64,000 nt of DNA from NCBI RefSeq assembly GCF_027409185.1, contig NC_084472.1, positions 20,260,524 through 20,324,523 of the forward strand. The letters run 5' to 3'. The translations under genes and the position numbers were made by a program. Within the stretch, counting starts at the first letter, position 1; each line of letters begins with the position of its first letter. The notes under the pieces were generated by a model. That model searched no databases and had not been told where the DNA came from. It saw only the letters and a list, made by a program, of their open reading frames with translations. The stretch comes from Cynocephalus volans (taxonomy: Eukaryota; Chordata; Mammalia; Dermoptera; Cynocephalidae). Shown one piece after another: positions 1-10,312 of this stretch.

Positions 1-1
1 A

Positions 2-1830
2 CTCCTATTCATCATAATGTTGGAAGTACTAGCCAGAGCAATCAGAGAAGAGAAGGAAATAAAGGGCATCCAGATTGGAAAAGATGAAGTCAAACTGTCC
101 CTGTTTGCAGATGACATGATCCTATATATTGAATGGCCTAAAGCCTTTACAAAAAAACTCTTGGAGTTGATAAATGATTTCAGCAAAGTAGCAGGATATA
201 CAATCAACACACAAAAATCAGTAGCATTTCTATTCTCCAATAATGAACATGCAGAAAGGGAAATCAAGAAAAGTTGCCCATTTACAATAGCCACCAAAAA
301 AATAAAACACTTAGGAATTGAGTTAACCAAGGATGTGAAAAATCTCTATAATGAGAACTACAAACCACTGCTGAGAGAAATTAAAGAGGACACAAACAGA
401 TGGAAAGATATCCCATGCTCTTGGATTGGAAGAATCAATATTGTGAAAATGTCCATACTACCCAAAGTGATATACAAATTCAATGCAATCCCCATCAAAA
501 TTCCAATGACATTTTTCTCAGAAATGGAAAAAATTATCCAGACATTTATATGGAATAATGAAAGACCATGCACAGCCAAAGCAATTCTGAGCATAAAAAT
601 TAAAGCTGGAGGCATAACGCTACCTGACTTTAAACTATACTACAAAGCTATAATAGCCAAAACAGCATGGTACTGGCATAAAAACAGACACACTGATCAA
701 TGGAATAGAGAATCCAGAAATCAACCCACACACCTACAGCCATCTGATCTTTGACAAAGGCACCAAGCCTATACACTGGGGAAGAGACTGCCTCTTCAGC
801 CAATGGTGCTGGGAGAACTGGATATCAATATGCAGGAGAATGAAACTAAACCCATACCTCTCACCATATACTAAAACCAACTCAAAATGGATTAAAGAAT
901 TAAATATACACCCTGAAACAATAAAACTTCTCAAAGAAAATATAGGAGAAACACTTCAGGAAGTAGGACTGGGCACAGATTTCATGAACACAACCCCAAA
1001 AGCATGGGCAACCAAAGGAAAAATAAACAAATGGGATTATATCAAACTAAAAAGCTTCTGCACAGCAAAAGAAACAATTAACAGAGCTAAAAGACAACCA
1101 ACAGATTGGGAGAAAATATTTGCAAAATATACATCTGACAAAGGATTAATATCCAGAATATACAAGGAACTGAAACAACTTTACACACAAAAAAACAAGG
1201 AACCCAATTTTAAAAAGGGCAAAAGAACTAAACAGGCATTTCTCAAAGGAAGATATACGAATAGCCAACAGACACATAAAAAAATGCTCAACATCACTCA
1301 GCATTTGGGAAATGCCAATCAAAACTACACTGAGATACCATCTCACCCCAGTTAGGATGGCTAAAATCCAAAAGACTCCGAACTATAAATGCTGGCGAGG
1401 TTGTGGAGAAAAAGGAACCCTCATACATTGTTGGTGGGACTGCAAAATGGTGCAGCCTCTATGGAAAATGGTATGGAGGTTCCTCAAACAATTGCAGATA
1501 GACCTACCATATGACCCAGCTATCCCACTGATGGGAATATACCCAGAGGAATGGAAATCATCAAGTCGAAGGTATACCTGTTCCCCAATGTTCATGGCAG
1601 CACTCTTTACAATAGCCAAGAGTTGGAACCAGCCCAAATGCCCATCATCAGATGAGCGGATACGGAAAATGTGGTACATCTACACAATGGAATACTAGTC
1701 AGCTATAAAAAAGAATGAAATACTGCCATTTGCAATGACATGGATGGACCTAGAGAGAATCGTATTAAGTGACACAAGTCAGGCACAGAAAGAGAAATAT
1801 CACATGTTCTCACTTATTGGTGTGAGCTAA
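2..1830 (+). pseudogene. L1 ORF2 remnant (reverse transcriptase to C-terminal Cys-rich region)
   Basis: ORF2 encodes the endonuclease/reverse transcriptase that drives target-primed reverse transcription. Only the part from just before the RT catalytic motif onward is present. The FADD motif is intact (Asp codons at 110-115). The conserved region around WNNERP and [14 protein letters not shown] follows. The reading frame shifts near 700-708 and again near 1185-1200, in an A-rich run, so the protein continues in three successive frames. The last frame (1312-1698) keeps the C-terminal C-x3-C-x7-H-x4-C motif (Cys27, Cys31, His39 and Cys44 of that frame) and ends in a YTMEY segment followed by a stop. 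No intact protein can be made. Confidence 0.95.
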
Positions 1831-1844
1831 AAATAAATACATAA

Positions 1845-1847
<3 letters not shown>

Positions 1848-1887
<40 letters not shown>
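1848..1887 (+). repeat. (AC)n microsatellite
   Basis: About 20 uninterrupted CA units lie inside the 3'UTR of the first L1, just after the end of ORF2. Confidence 0.97.
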
Positions 1888-1889
<2 letters not shown>

Positions 1890-2046
1890 GAAACCGGGGG
1901 TGGGGGAAGAAGACATAACAATTACAATTTCTTGAAGTTGATACGACAAGCAAACAGAAAGGACATTGTTGGGTGGGAGGGGGGAGAGGGAGGAGGGAGG
2001 GAGGTTTCGGTGATGGGCCACAATAATCAACCACATTGTATATTAG

Positions 2047-2050
2047 AAAA

Positions 2051-2089
<39 letters not shown>

Positions 2090-2091
2090 AA
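2047..2091 (+). repeat. (AAAT)n tail of the L1
   Basis: About eleven tandem TAAA units form the 3' tail of the L1. They probably arose by expansion of its poly(A) tail. A second short AAAAT run follows at about 2110-2130. Confidence 0.95.
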
Positions 2092-2092
2092 G

Positions 2093-2594
2093 AGGTACCA
2101 AAAAATAATAAAAATAAAATAAAATAAAATTTAAGATTGGGTGTAGAATTCTTGAGGAGAATAAAGACGGATTCCAAAATAAAATTTTGAAAATGTTTCA
2201 AAGGAGTCAAATTACTACATACACGAAGAGTAAGAATAAGGCATTTTAAAGAGTATGTGAAGACGGAAGCAGAAGGGAGGAGCACTGTCTGAGGAATTAG
2301 AGATCTAATGCCCATGAAGAGCAACTACTGCAGAGGCCAGGGAAGGCTGAACTCACCCAAGGAAATGGGTTCCTTGCACACTGAAGTGGCTAGTCGCAGA
2401 GACCCCTTCTCCTCACCCCCCACATGGTATGTGACTGCCTCTCCCTCATGCAGGCAGGCACTGGTGATGCTTTTGAAAGGGTGAGTGTAAGATCTGAATG
2501 AGTGTGTAGAGTTTGACAGAGTCAATAAATATTTACACTGGTGTAAAGCCCTGTAAAGATAACTTAGCCAATTCTGATGGGGCTGCTTCCAAGA
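2093..2594. other. Intergenic, nothing recognised
   Basis: AT-rich sequence after the L1 tail, changing to mixed composition. I see no gene, RNA or repeat family here. It ends abruptly at the start of the RalGDS-like duplicated segment. Confidence 0.6.
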
Positions 2595-2872
2595 CTGACC
2601 CAGGTGGCCCTGGCCTTAGTGCAACACGGGAATGGGTGAGGATGGGGCTAGAAATGGGCTAGGGGGCCTTTGTGAGAGACTTGGACCATCTTTCTTTCAG
2701 GAAAACGTATTCAACACCCAGAAGAGGCAGAAGGTGAGCAGCTGCGGCCCTCGCTCAAGGGAGCATGGGGATGTGGAAGTCAGAGATGGCCCCTCTCACC
2801 CGGGCAGGACACTTCCTGCCTGCATCCCCTGCAACTCTGATTTATTAGGAAGATTTGATAGATGGAGGGGGG
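2595..2872 (+). pseudogene. Detached RalGDS-like exon with flanking intron (segmental duplicate)
   Basis: This 278-bp segment matches 23368-23645 without gaps. I count 18 mismatches by eye, about 93.5% identity. It contains one complete small exon at 2701-2733, with a pyrimidine-rich AG acceptor before it and a GTGAGC donor after it. The exon encodes ENVFNTQKRQK, the counterpart of GKVFNTQKRRK in the larger pseudogene and of the LINFEKRRK-type segment in the RasGEF (CDC25) domain of RalGDS. No other RalGDS exon lies next to it, so it is an orphan fragment. Its right edge abuts L1 5'UTR sequence. Since the exon alone cannot encode a domain, I call it a pseudogenic fragment. Confidence 0.85.
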
Positions 2873-4868
2873 TTGTTGTCTCTTCCGTCACTCTGAAATG
2901 GGCTTTGTGGGGAGAGACATCCTCCTCCTTTCTTTATCTTTGCTGGTGACTCTTGTGTCAATGCACTCCAGTGGCTGGCGGACCATCTCTGTGATGGTTG
3001 TGGCATCTAGCCACCTTCGCAGAAGCCATGGATGTCGTGGTAGCTGTGGTGGGCCACCCACATGGATGAGATGATTTTGGCATGCTCCTTGGTGCTGGCG
3101 GTGTGCCTGGTTGTGGAGAGTGTCCAATCCCTGGCTCCATACCCCGAGTCCCTGGGCGGGCCCCAAGGTGATGGCTCAGTGAGCCTGGTTGTGGGAGGGG
3201 GGTCCAGTCCCCTTCTCCATGCCCTGGGTCCCCAGGCAGGCCCCTAGGTGCTGGTGGGGTGTGCCTAGTTGCAGGAAGGGGTCCTGTCTCCTTCTCCATG
3301 CCCCAGGTCCCTGGGTGGGCCCTGAGGCACTGGCACATTGTGCCTGGTTGCAGGAGGGGGGTCTGGTCAAGAGCTCCATATCCTGGGACCCGGAGCAGGT
3401 CCCGAGGTGCTGGCACAGTGTGCCTGGTTGTGGGAGGAGGGTCCGGTCCCCTTCTCCATGCCCTGGGTCCCTGGGCAGGCCCTGAGGCTCTGGCACAGTG
3501 TGCCTGGTTGCAGGAGGGGGGTCCCGTCCCCTTCATCATACCCCAGTCCCCTAGGCAGGCCCTGAGGTGTTGATGTGGTGAGCCTGGTTTTGGAAGGGGG
3601 GTCCAGTCCCTGGCTCCATACCCCAGGACTCTGGGCAGGCCCCAAGGCTCTGGCACAGTGTGTCTGGTTATGGGAGGGTGGGGTCCAGTCCCCTTCTCCA
3701 TGCCCGAGGTCTCCAGGTGGGCCCCGAGGCACTGGTGAGATGTGCGTGGTTGCGAGAGAGGATTCTGGTCCCCTTCTCCATGTCTCAGGCCCCTGGGTGG
3801 GGCCCTGAGGCACTGTCACAGTGTGCCTGGGTCTGGGAAGGGGGTCTGGTCCCTGGCTGCTAGCTCTGGATCCCCAGGCAGGCCCTGAGGCTTTGGTGGT
3901 ATGCCTGGATGTGGGAGTGGGGTCTGGTCCTGGCTCCAATCCTCAGGTTCCGGGGCAGGGCCCCGAGGTGCTGGTCGTGTGAGTCGTTGTAGGCAGGGGT
4001 TCTGCCCCTGGCTCCATACCTCATGTCCCATGGTGGGCCCAAAGGCATTGCTGGTGTGCCTAGGCCAGAACCAACTTTATGTCCTATGCTTACTTCTAAC
4101 ATGGAGGAACTTCCTGTGGGAACCAGTACTTGAGCTGTGTGGTTGAGTAAATTGCTGCTTTGCTACCGTTTCCCTAGGGAAGGCTTTTTGTGCAGCTCAG
4201 GGTTCAATTGTTGACCTTATAGGTACTTCGGGTTGTATAGAAACTGATCTGGGCTTGAGTTTTTTCATCAAATTGCACCCCATGCAATTCTACATTCCCG
4301 ACCAGTCTCCTCTGAGTGGTCCTGCGCTGATTGGGGGGGCAGATCGGCTGTTGTTGCTGTGTCCCAATGTTCTCCTGCTGGGCCCGTCTTCCCCACTGCC
4401 CATGCTCCAAACACTTCCCATGGGACAGGCCCTGTGCCGGTCCCTTGTGATGACTCACTGGCCTCTGAATGGCTCCCCTTTTTCCAGCTGTTCTGGCTCC
4501 TCACTCCTGCATGGATGCATGGGAACCCTATTAGTGGTCTTGCTGTGCTGGGGGCCACCAAAGTCCTCTTCTCCCCTTCCACCTCCAAGTAACTCCATCT
4601 AAACAGCACAGCTGTGGCTTCTGCCACCTCCTGCTCCATGCTCTCCAGCATTAAAGGGGCTGCAGCCTGAAACGCTGAGAACAGTTTTTTCTTTCTCTCA
4701 CTGTGGTTTCTCCCACCTTCATGAGTTCCATAGGTCTCTCCTCCTCTTCACCTGAGCTCCAGAGGCCCCAGCTTGGCTGATGTTACATTTTTATAGTTGT
4801 AAATTCATTGATTTGTGGGAGAGAGTGACGTTGGGGACCGTCTATTCCACCATCTTGACCAGAAGCCC
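2873..4868 (-). mobile_element. L1 5'UTR, antisense, containing a minisatellite
   Basis: Read on the minus strand, this begins at about 4868 with GGCTTCTGGTCAAGATGGTG, the style of start seen at the 5' ends of L1 elements (the CAAGATGG motif is typical of L1 promoters). It continues through GC-rich promoter-like sequence, then the 80-bp minisatellite (4067-3091). After another 200 bp it stops at the RalGDS-like fragment. No ORF1, ORF2 or poly(A) tail follows, so only the 5'UTR is present. Assignment to L1 rests on the start motif, the GC-rich composition and the surrounding text. A composite non-autonomous element built on an L1 5'UTR is an alternative. Confidence 0.7.
3091..4067 (-). repeat. 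Minisatellite, about 12 units of roughly 80 bp
   Basis: Diverged tandem units of 76-82 bp each begin with GGTGCTGGC/AGGCTCTGGC-type sequence. They pass through a GTGTGCCTGGTTG core and a CCCTTCTCCATGCCC core, and end in GGGCAGGCCC. I count twelve full units and part of a thirteenth. Units differ from one another by about 10-25%, so the array is old or was never homogenised. Because many units are close to a multiple of three bases, long open frames cross the array (a 247-codon one on the minus strand at 2958-3701). I regard these as by-products of the repeat, not genes. Confidence 0.93.
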
Positions 4869-4929
4869 TCTGACTCAAATTTACTCTAATCTTTCACACC
4901 TGCACTCACTCAAGCATACACAAAGGACA

Positions 4930-6704
4930 TAAAAATTGTGCAAGATCAGGCACCAGTTTTCTATTTTAAAAGCTTTAATCAAAAAACAAAAAAAGAGATA
5001 GGCTCTCTGCAGTTTGTTTAAAGGAATATTCAATACTACAGTATTCCTTTAAAAAAATTCACAACTCAGTGTTAAGAATACAGTATGTAACTGCTGCTTG
5101 ACAATTACTTAACGTTACTGAGAGCATCCAGTGCCAGCTATAAATATTGACAATAAGGAAGAACCACCTGACAACATAAAGGAATAATCTGTAAGTGATG
5201 CCACCAACCCTAACAAATCTGTTAATTATATTCACTATGACATGCATTCAGATGTGGAATACAATAGGAAATGGAAGAGAAGAAACAGGAAATAGTCTTT
5301 AGTTTACTGATTAAAGCAAGGTTTGATACAGATATCCCCTCTTGTAGGCACTCAGTGGTTAGCACGTAGCCACAACAAACTTCCCGCCAAACATCCTTCC
5401 AGTCAGTAATTTCTGAGCAGCTTTGGAATCACCAGCATTTGCATACTCGACAAAAACTTGTCCTCTGCTAGGATTTTCCTTTGGAACAAGCAGAGATACC
5501 ACTGGTCCATATTTTTGACACTCCTCTTTTACATCTTCTACAACATCTTCATATTCTTCATTCTCAAGATAATCATCATCTAGCACATTCAGCAGTCTTA
5601 GCACTGGAGTAGGAAGCATCACTAGATCTTCAATATGACAGGCAAAAGGAATGCTAAAGAATGGGCTGCACAACGCCATTTCAGCAGGAATTCTTTTGCT
5701 TGGATCATCATGAAGCATGCTCTCTTACATGATAGGCTGGAATTGTGGCATTCACCACTGCTTTACTGGCAAATATGTGATCAATAATAGCAGAACTGTT
5801 TGCCTTTCATTCCTGAGATCTGACTGTATGTTTCAGTTTCATTCCCGAGAACATTTCCAGTAAAACGATTCCTCGGCTCCACAGATCAACAGCTGAGGTA
5901 TATTCTGTATCACTCTGCAGGCCAGCCTGGGCCAAGCAATTCTGCAGTTCTGCTTCTGGCGCCCTATACCCATCTGTCTGAATATACTTTACATCCTGAT
6001 TGCCTTCTTTGAAGCTAAGTTCAAAGTCAACGAGTTAAAAACATTCATTCTCTGCACTCCACAATATATTATGTGGTCTGAGATCCGCATGGACATAACC
6101 CTCATGATGAAGAAAAGAAAGGGCCTCCAGAACGTCTCTGGCACAATGCTGTATCATCCACATGGAACAACCCTGGTGACTGGAATACAAAAGCAACACT
6201 GAAACACTGACATCCAGGAGTTTAAGCAACAGACAGTGCGATGGCACATTTGGAGAGAGGTGGATCGTAAAGACTCCGTACAAACTCACGATGTTTCTGT
6301 GCCCCTGCAACTGCTCCACCGCTGCCCTCTCTTTGCGGAAACCATACTCAGCGACCGAGGCCGCAGCCCCAGTGGTTCCTGGCGGCGAGAACTGCTTGAG
6401 GGCGCCGGGGGTGAGCCAGGGTTGCCGCAGCAGCACACCCGAAACATCCACCGAGGCCGAGGAGCCGCTACCCAGGCGGCTCTGTACCTGCCACAACCAA
6501 CCAAAGGCCTCCAGAAAGCGCGGGGGCTCCGGGCCACACACGCGGCCGGATCCCGCCATGGTGTGTGCTGAGGCCACTGACACGGGAGCTGACGTGACAC
6601 CCGAGGAAGGCCGGTAAGACCGGGGGTCACATCCCTGCCCGCCGGACCAGCGGCTCCGCAGGCAGGGGTTGCAGCCGCCTCATGCGCGCCCGGGACCTCT
6701 TCGC
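4930..6704 (-). pseudogene. UHMK1: UHMK1 (KIS kinase) processed pseudogene
   Basis: This is an intronless copy of the U2AF-homology-motif kinase 1 mRNA. The family protein is a nuclear Ser/Thr kinase with a C-terminal RRM-like UHM domain that binds splicing factors such as SF1. The start codon is at 6559-6557 (MAGSGR...EPPRFLEAFG) and the homologous stop at 5313-5311. GC-rich 5'UTR extends to about 6704 and AT-rich 3'UTR to about 4930. Recognisable parts are the N lobe, a catalytic loop reading HADLRPHN (family: HADLKPRN), and the UHM region with RGQVFVEYANAGDSKAAQ. The lesions are decisive. A stop follows NECF where Lys is expected, DFG has become DFE, a TGA replaces Trp after RSQE, a frameshift precedes MLHDDPS, and a stop follows VVATC. 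No poly(A) is obvious at the left end. Confidence 0.96.
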
Positions 6705-8005
6705 CCATTTTTTAATTGGGTTACTTGTTTTCTGACTGGAAGCTGGACTTCATACTACACTACAAAGTTACAGTTACCTATAAAGCATGATATTGGCATA
6801 AAAACAAACACTCAGACCCATGGAACTGAATAAAGAACCCAGAAATCAAACCACAGACTTCCAGCCAAGTGATCTTTGACAAAGGCAAAAAGAACATATA
6901 TTGTGGAAAAGACTGCCTCTTCAATAAGCGGTGCTGTGAAAAGTGGACATCCATAGGCAGAAGAATGAAACTAGATCCTACCTCTCACCATCCCAAAATC
7001 AACTCAAAATGGATGACAGACTTAAATATAAGACCCGAAACTATAAAACTCCTAAAAGAAAACATAGGGGAAATGCTTCAGGAAATAGGACTGGGCAAAG
7101 ATGTTATGAATATGACCCCAAAAGCACAGGCAACAAAAGAAAAAATAAACAAATGGGATTATATCAAACTAAAAATCTTCTCTACAGCAAAAGAAAAAAT
7201 TAACAGAGCAAAAAGACATCTTACAGAATGGGAGAAAATATTTGCAAACTATGCATCCAACAAGGGATTGATATCCAGAATATACAAAGAACTCAAACAA
7301 CTGTACTCCCACTTTTATTGCAGCTATTCACAACAGCCAAGAGATGGAATCAACCTAAATGTCCATCAGTGGATGAATGGATAAAGAAACCGTGATTTAC
7401 ATACACAATGGAATACTGTTTACGTATAAAAAAGAATAAAATCCTGTCATTTCTGGCAGCAAGGATGAACCTGGAGAACATTATTTTAAGTGAAATTAGC
7501 CAGGCACAAAAAGACAACACGCTATCTCACTCACATGTGGAATCTAAAAAAAGGTCTTCTCATAGAAGTACAGAGTAGAGAGCGGTTACTGGAGGCAGGG
7601 AATAGCGAGAGAGATACAGAGGAAGAAGAATGCGGACAGGCTGGTCAATGAGGAAAAAGTAACAGTTAGATAGAATAATTTTTGGTGTTCTGTTACATAG
7701 TAGGATAAATAATAATATATATAAATAATAATATAGTTAATAATATTGTATATTTCAAGATAGCTAGAAAAGACAAACTTGAATGTTATTACCACTGACA
7801 AATAGTAAATGTTAAGGTAATGCATATGTCAACTACCTTGATTTGATCATTAAATCATACATACATGTATTGAAACATTGCACTGTACCCCATAAACAGG
7901 TACAATTATTGTGTATCAATTACAACCAAAATTTTTAAAAGGCAAAAAAAGGCAAAGAAACAAAAATAAAGCTCTAGCTGTCCTCAATACAAAAAAAAAA
8001 AAAAA
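6704..8005 (+). mobile_element. L1 3' fragment with inverted 5' tip
   Basis: From about 6745 the plus strand carries L1 ORF2 C-terminal sequence, the 3'UTR, and a 15-A tail at 7991-8005. The first 40 bases (6704-6744) instead match the antisense of an L1 ORF2 segment (CCCATTTTTTAATTGGG reads as CCCAATTAAAAAATGGG). That is a 5' inversion as produced by twin priming. ORF2 frame at 6869-7384 includes [10 protein letters not shown] and [16 protein letters not shown], then jumps directly to the [20 protein letters not shown] region. An internal deletion has therefore removed a few hundred bases that include the Cys-rich motif. It is a dead, old copy directly beside the 5' end of the UHMK1 pseudogene. 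Confidence 0.88.
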
Positions 8006-8890
8006 TCCCTCTTTGGAAATAAGGCACAAATTAAACAACTTAATAAATAACTGAAGTATAAAATGAATAACTAAATAGGTATAAATAATACCTTACACAA
8101 ATATTCATAAATGTTTTATGTATTTGGATAAACATGTTGGATTTTATTAGCTTTCCAAAAGCTTTTCTCTATTCAAAATATTTGGAAATTTTCCAAGAAT
8201 TTAATTCCCACTTGTTCTCATGAGAAGCAAAACTTGGTGCAAAGGCTCACGTTTCTAAATCAATATTAAATTAAGTATACTACTTTTGAAGTCAGGATGC
8301 ACCTGCACAAATATTAATGCTGAAGATACAATAGAGATGGTGCCGGATCCATCCATTTTATTCACATCAAATGGCTTCCAAAAACAAATCACATTTTTAC
8401 ATGCTGACAAGTTTCTTATGCAAACTGTAGAGTGAACAAGGATCCTGTCCAGTAACTCAATTATTGTGATTTTTTCATAAAATGTGTATAAATAAAACTT
8501 CTAGAAGTAAAGTAGATTTTATTGGAGTTTCTTAATTTTTATTTTACTAATTTAAAAACATTTGAAAAGTGTAAGTTCCTACCAGTAACATGTGACTCTC
8601 TGGTTGTTAAAGGACACTTGTAGCTCTTGTGATGTGTTCTATGGCTTCCCTGAAGAACACATGGAATGAGAAATCTAATGGAGAAAATGTGACAAATAAA
8701 CTGTTTATCGGTATAGGTGCTTTGTGGTATTCATACAAGGATACGGAAATGAGAATGACTATTCTAGTAATCCAGTGGTCCAGATCCAGTATGCCGGTTT
8801 ACATTAACATTTAGGGAAAGTAAATTTACACAGTGAGGACCATCCCTACGCTAATATTCTCAGTAGCAATACTGGGGAGGGGGTGGCATA
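8006..8890. other. Intergenic, nothing recognised
   Basis: AT-rich sequence without recognisable coding or repeat content. Small open frames here have no features that support a gene. Confidence 0.6.
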
Positions 8891-9944
8891 GGCGAGAGGA
8901 TCCCCCACAGCAGACCACTCTCCCAAAGCGCTGCAGAGGGCTCTTCCACCTCAAAGATGACGCTGATGTGCCCCACCACGTCTCCAGGTGGAAAAGTCAG
9001 CAGTAATGGAAGTAGACAAAGAACACACTCAACCTGGAACAATGACGAGAAAACCGCTCCCCGCCCTCCCCTGGTGGCCTCGTCCCTGCCACCCTTCCAC
9101 TCGCAGCGCAGCGATGGCTCACCAGGCCCGGGACCCGAGGACACGGCCCTGTGACCAGGAGGCCACAGCCCAGCTGCACCTGCTACTCCGGTCTGGCCCC
9201 CGCACCACCCCCTGCCGGCTGCTCCCACAGCAGCCCTGGGACAAGGCGACCCTGCGCGCTGGGGACGGATGGACGGACGGACAGCGGGGCAGCGCTGGAC
9301 TCCTCCAGAGGGGAGGAGGGCGCCCCAGCCTCCTGTCTCTGCCAGCACCGGGCACCCGCCGGCCGTCTGCATCACTCCCTGCTGGCCTCCGCCGCCCCTC
9401 CCGAACTCAGGACTCGGGGGACTCTCCTAAGGCACCCCGTGCCGCCTCCGCCTCAGCCCGACGACGCTGCTCCCCTGCCTCGCTTAGGAGCCACAGTCCC
9501 CTCACCCAGGCCCTACATGCTCCGCTGCGCCGCTCCCCTCGCAGGTCTCCTCCATCAGCCGCCACTGTTGCCACTGCGCCGCTACTGCCACCACCGCCGC
9601 TGCGTCTCCCCGCACTCCTGTGCTCACGGAGACCAAACAGGCTCTGGTGCGCCCGCCACCCAGCCAGCGTCCGGGAGATGTGCGCGCTCCCCGCCTCTCC
9701 AGGCCGCCTCTGGGGGAGGACTGACACCCCAGAGTGGGTGGGGCCAGGCCAGTGCCCAGGCCAAGGGGTGTGGGAGGGGCGGGAAGACAGGGGGGAATGC
9801 CCGCCAGGGAGTGGGGTAATTACTTGGGATAGTCTATAAAGATAAACAGGTCATCCTGCAACTACACACAGTTTTATTTCTTCTTTTGCAAACTACATGA
9901 CTTTTTTTTTTTTTTTCTCAGCTTATTTCAGTGTCTCAGTAATG
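8891..9944. repeat. GC-rich 1-kb module, copy A
   Basis: This segment is about 90% similar by eye to 37232-38283 over its whole length. Both begin with CGAGAGGATCCCCCACAGCA and end with CTTATTTCAGTG, and the flanks are unrelated. It is CpG-rich, with GGACGGAC-type tandem runs (about 9268-9286) and CCGCCACTG-type triplet runs (about 9555-9605). The right 120 bp are AT-rich, with a TCTATAAAGATAAACAGG segment and a T tract at 9902-9917. Composition on the minus strand resembles a CpG-island promoter and first exon. I do not recognise the source gene. Long open frames on both strands (for example 8988-9839) are explained by GC richness and are not conserved in copy B. Confidence 0.85.
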
Positions 9945-10197
9945 GTGTGGCGGTGGTTATTATACTGACTGAGTGCTTAAGCCTGGAAAGCAGGGCATCA
10001 AATTTTCTCTCTCTAATTTTTCTTGTCGGGAGAATGAACTTTTTTGATGTGAAGAGCTGTCAGTAAAGCTAGGCTCCATAACGCAAACAGCTATTAGGAA
10101 GTTGACCCATGGGTTATATAGTAATCTCAATTATAAAATGTGAATTGGTAATCATGGTTATGAATTTTTATATTTTTCATTAATGTTTACTTAATTT

Positions 10198-10312
10198 AGG
10201 GCTGGCCAGTTAGCTCAGTTTGTTAGAACATGGAGTTATAACATGGTCAAAGGTTCGGATGCCCACACTGGTCAGCTTGCCCACTCCCCACCCCCAATTT
10301 TTTTTTAACTTA
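10198..10312 (+). mobile_element. SINE with tRNA-Ile-like head
   Basis: The sequence starts GGCTGGCCAGTTAGCTCAGT, which contains an A-box match (TTAGCTCAGTTTG). A B-box-like GGTTCGGATGC follows about 40 bp later. The tail is short and rich in C, then T. The layout follows tRNA-Ile (GGCCGGTTAGCTCAGTTGG). Related copies lie at about 36411 and 61193. Confidence 0.85.

Larger units (their letters stand above)
1..2092 (+). mobile_element. L1 retrotransposon, 3' half
   Basis: This is the 3' part of a LINE-1, entering from the left edge of the window. It contains ORF2 from the reverse-transcriptase catalytic region to the C terminus (to about 1830). A short 3'UTR follows, with an (AC)n tract, a purine/G-rich segment at about 1971-2003, and a terminal (AAAT)n tail at 2047-2091. 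A G-rich polypurine tract in the 3'UTR is a usual L1 feature. The ORF2 frame is broken at least twice, so the copy is dead, but its motifs are well preserved and it is probably one of the younger L1s in the window. Confidence 0.95.

Noticed and set aside
1810..2036. Minus-strand frames with a Val-Cys repeat
   Set aside because: Artefact of the (AC)n tract in the L1 3'UTR.
3091..4067. CRISPR-like array
   Set aside because: Units are tandem without unique spacers, diverged along their whole length, and the context is a mammalian L1 5'UTR.
2873..4868. SVA-type composite retrotransposon
   Set aside because: A minisatellite is present, but there is no Alu-like or SINE-R-like part and no poly(A) tail. 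An L1 5'UTR explains the ends better.
5359..6583. Functional UHMK1-like kinase retrogene
   Set aside because: Several in-frame stops, a frameshift and loss of the DFG glycine rule out an intact protein.
8988..9839. 283-codon plus-strand open frame in the GC-rich module
   Set aside because: It is not conserved in the homologous copy at 37 kb, has no domain, and GC-rich DNA lacks stop codons by composition.
10198..10275. Possible tRNA-Ile gene
   Set aside because: The acceptor stem does not pair, the anticodon arm is degraded, and the same unit recurs twice as a SINE.
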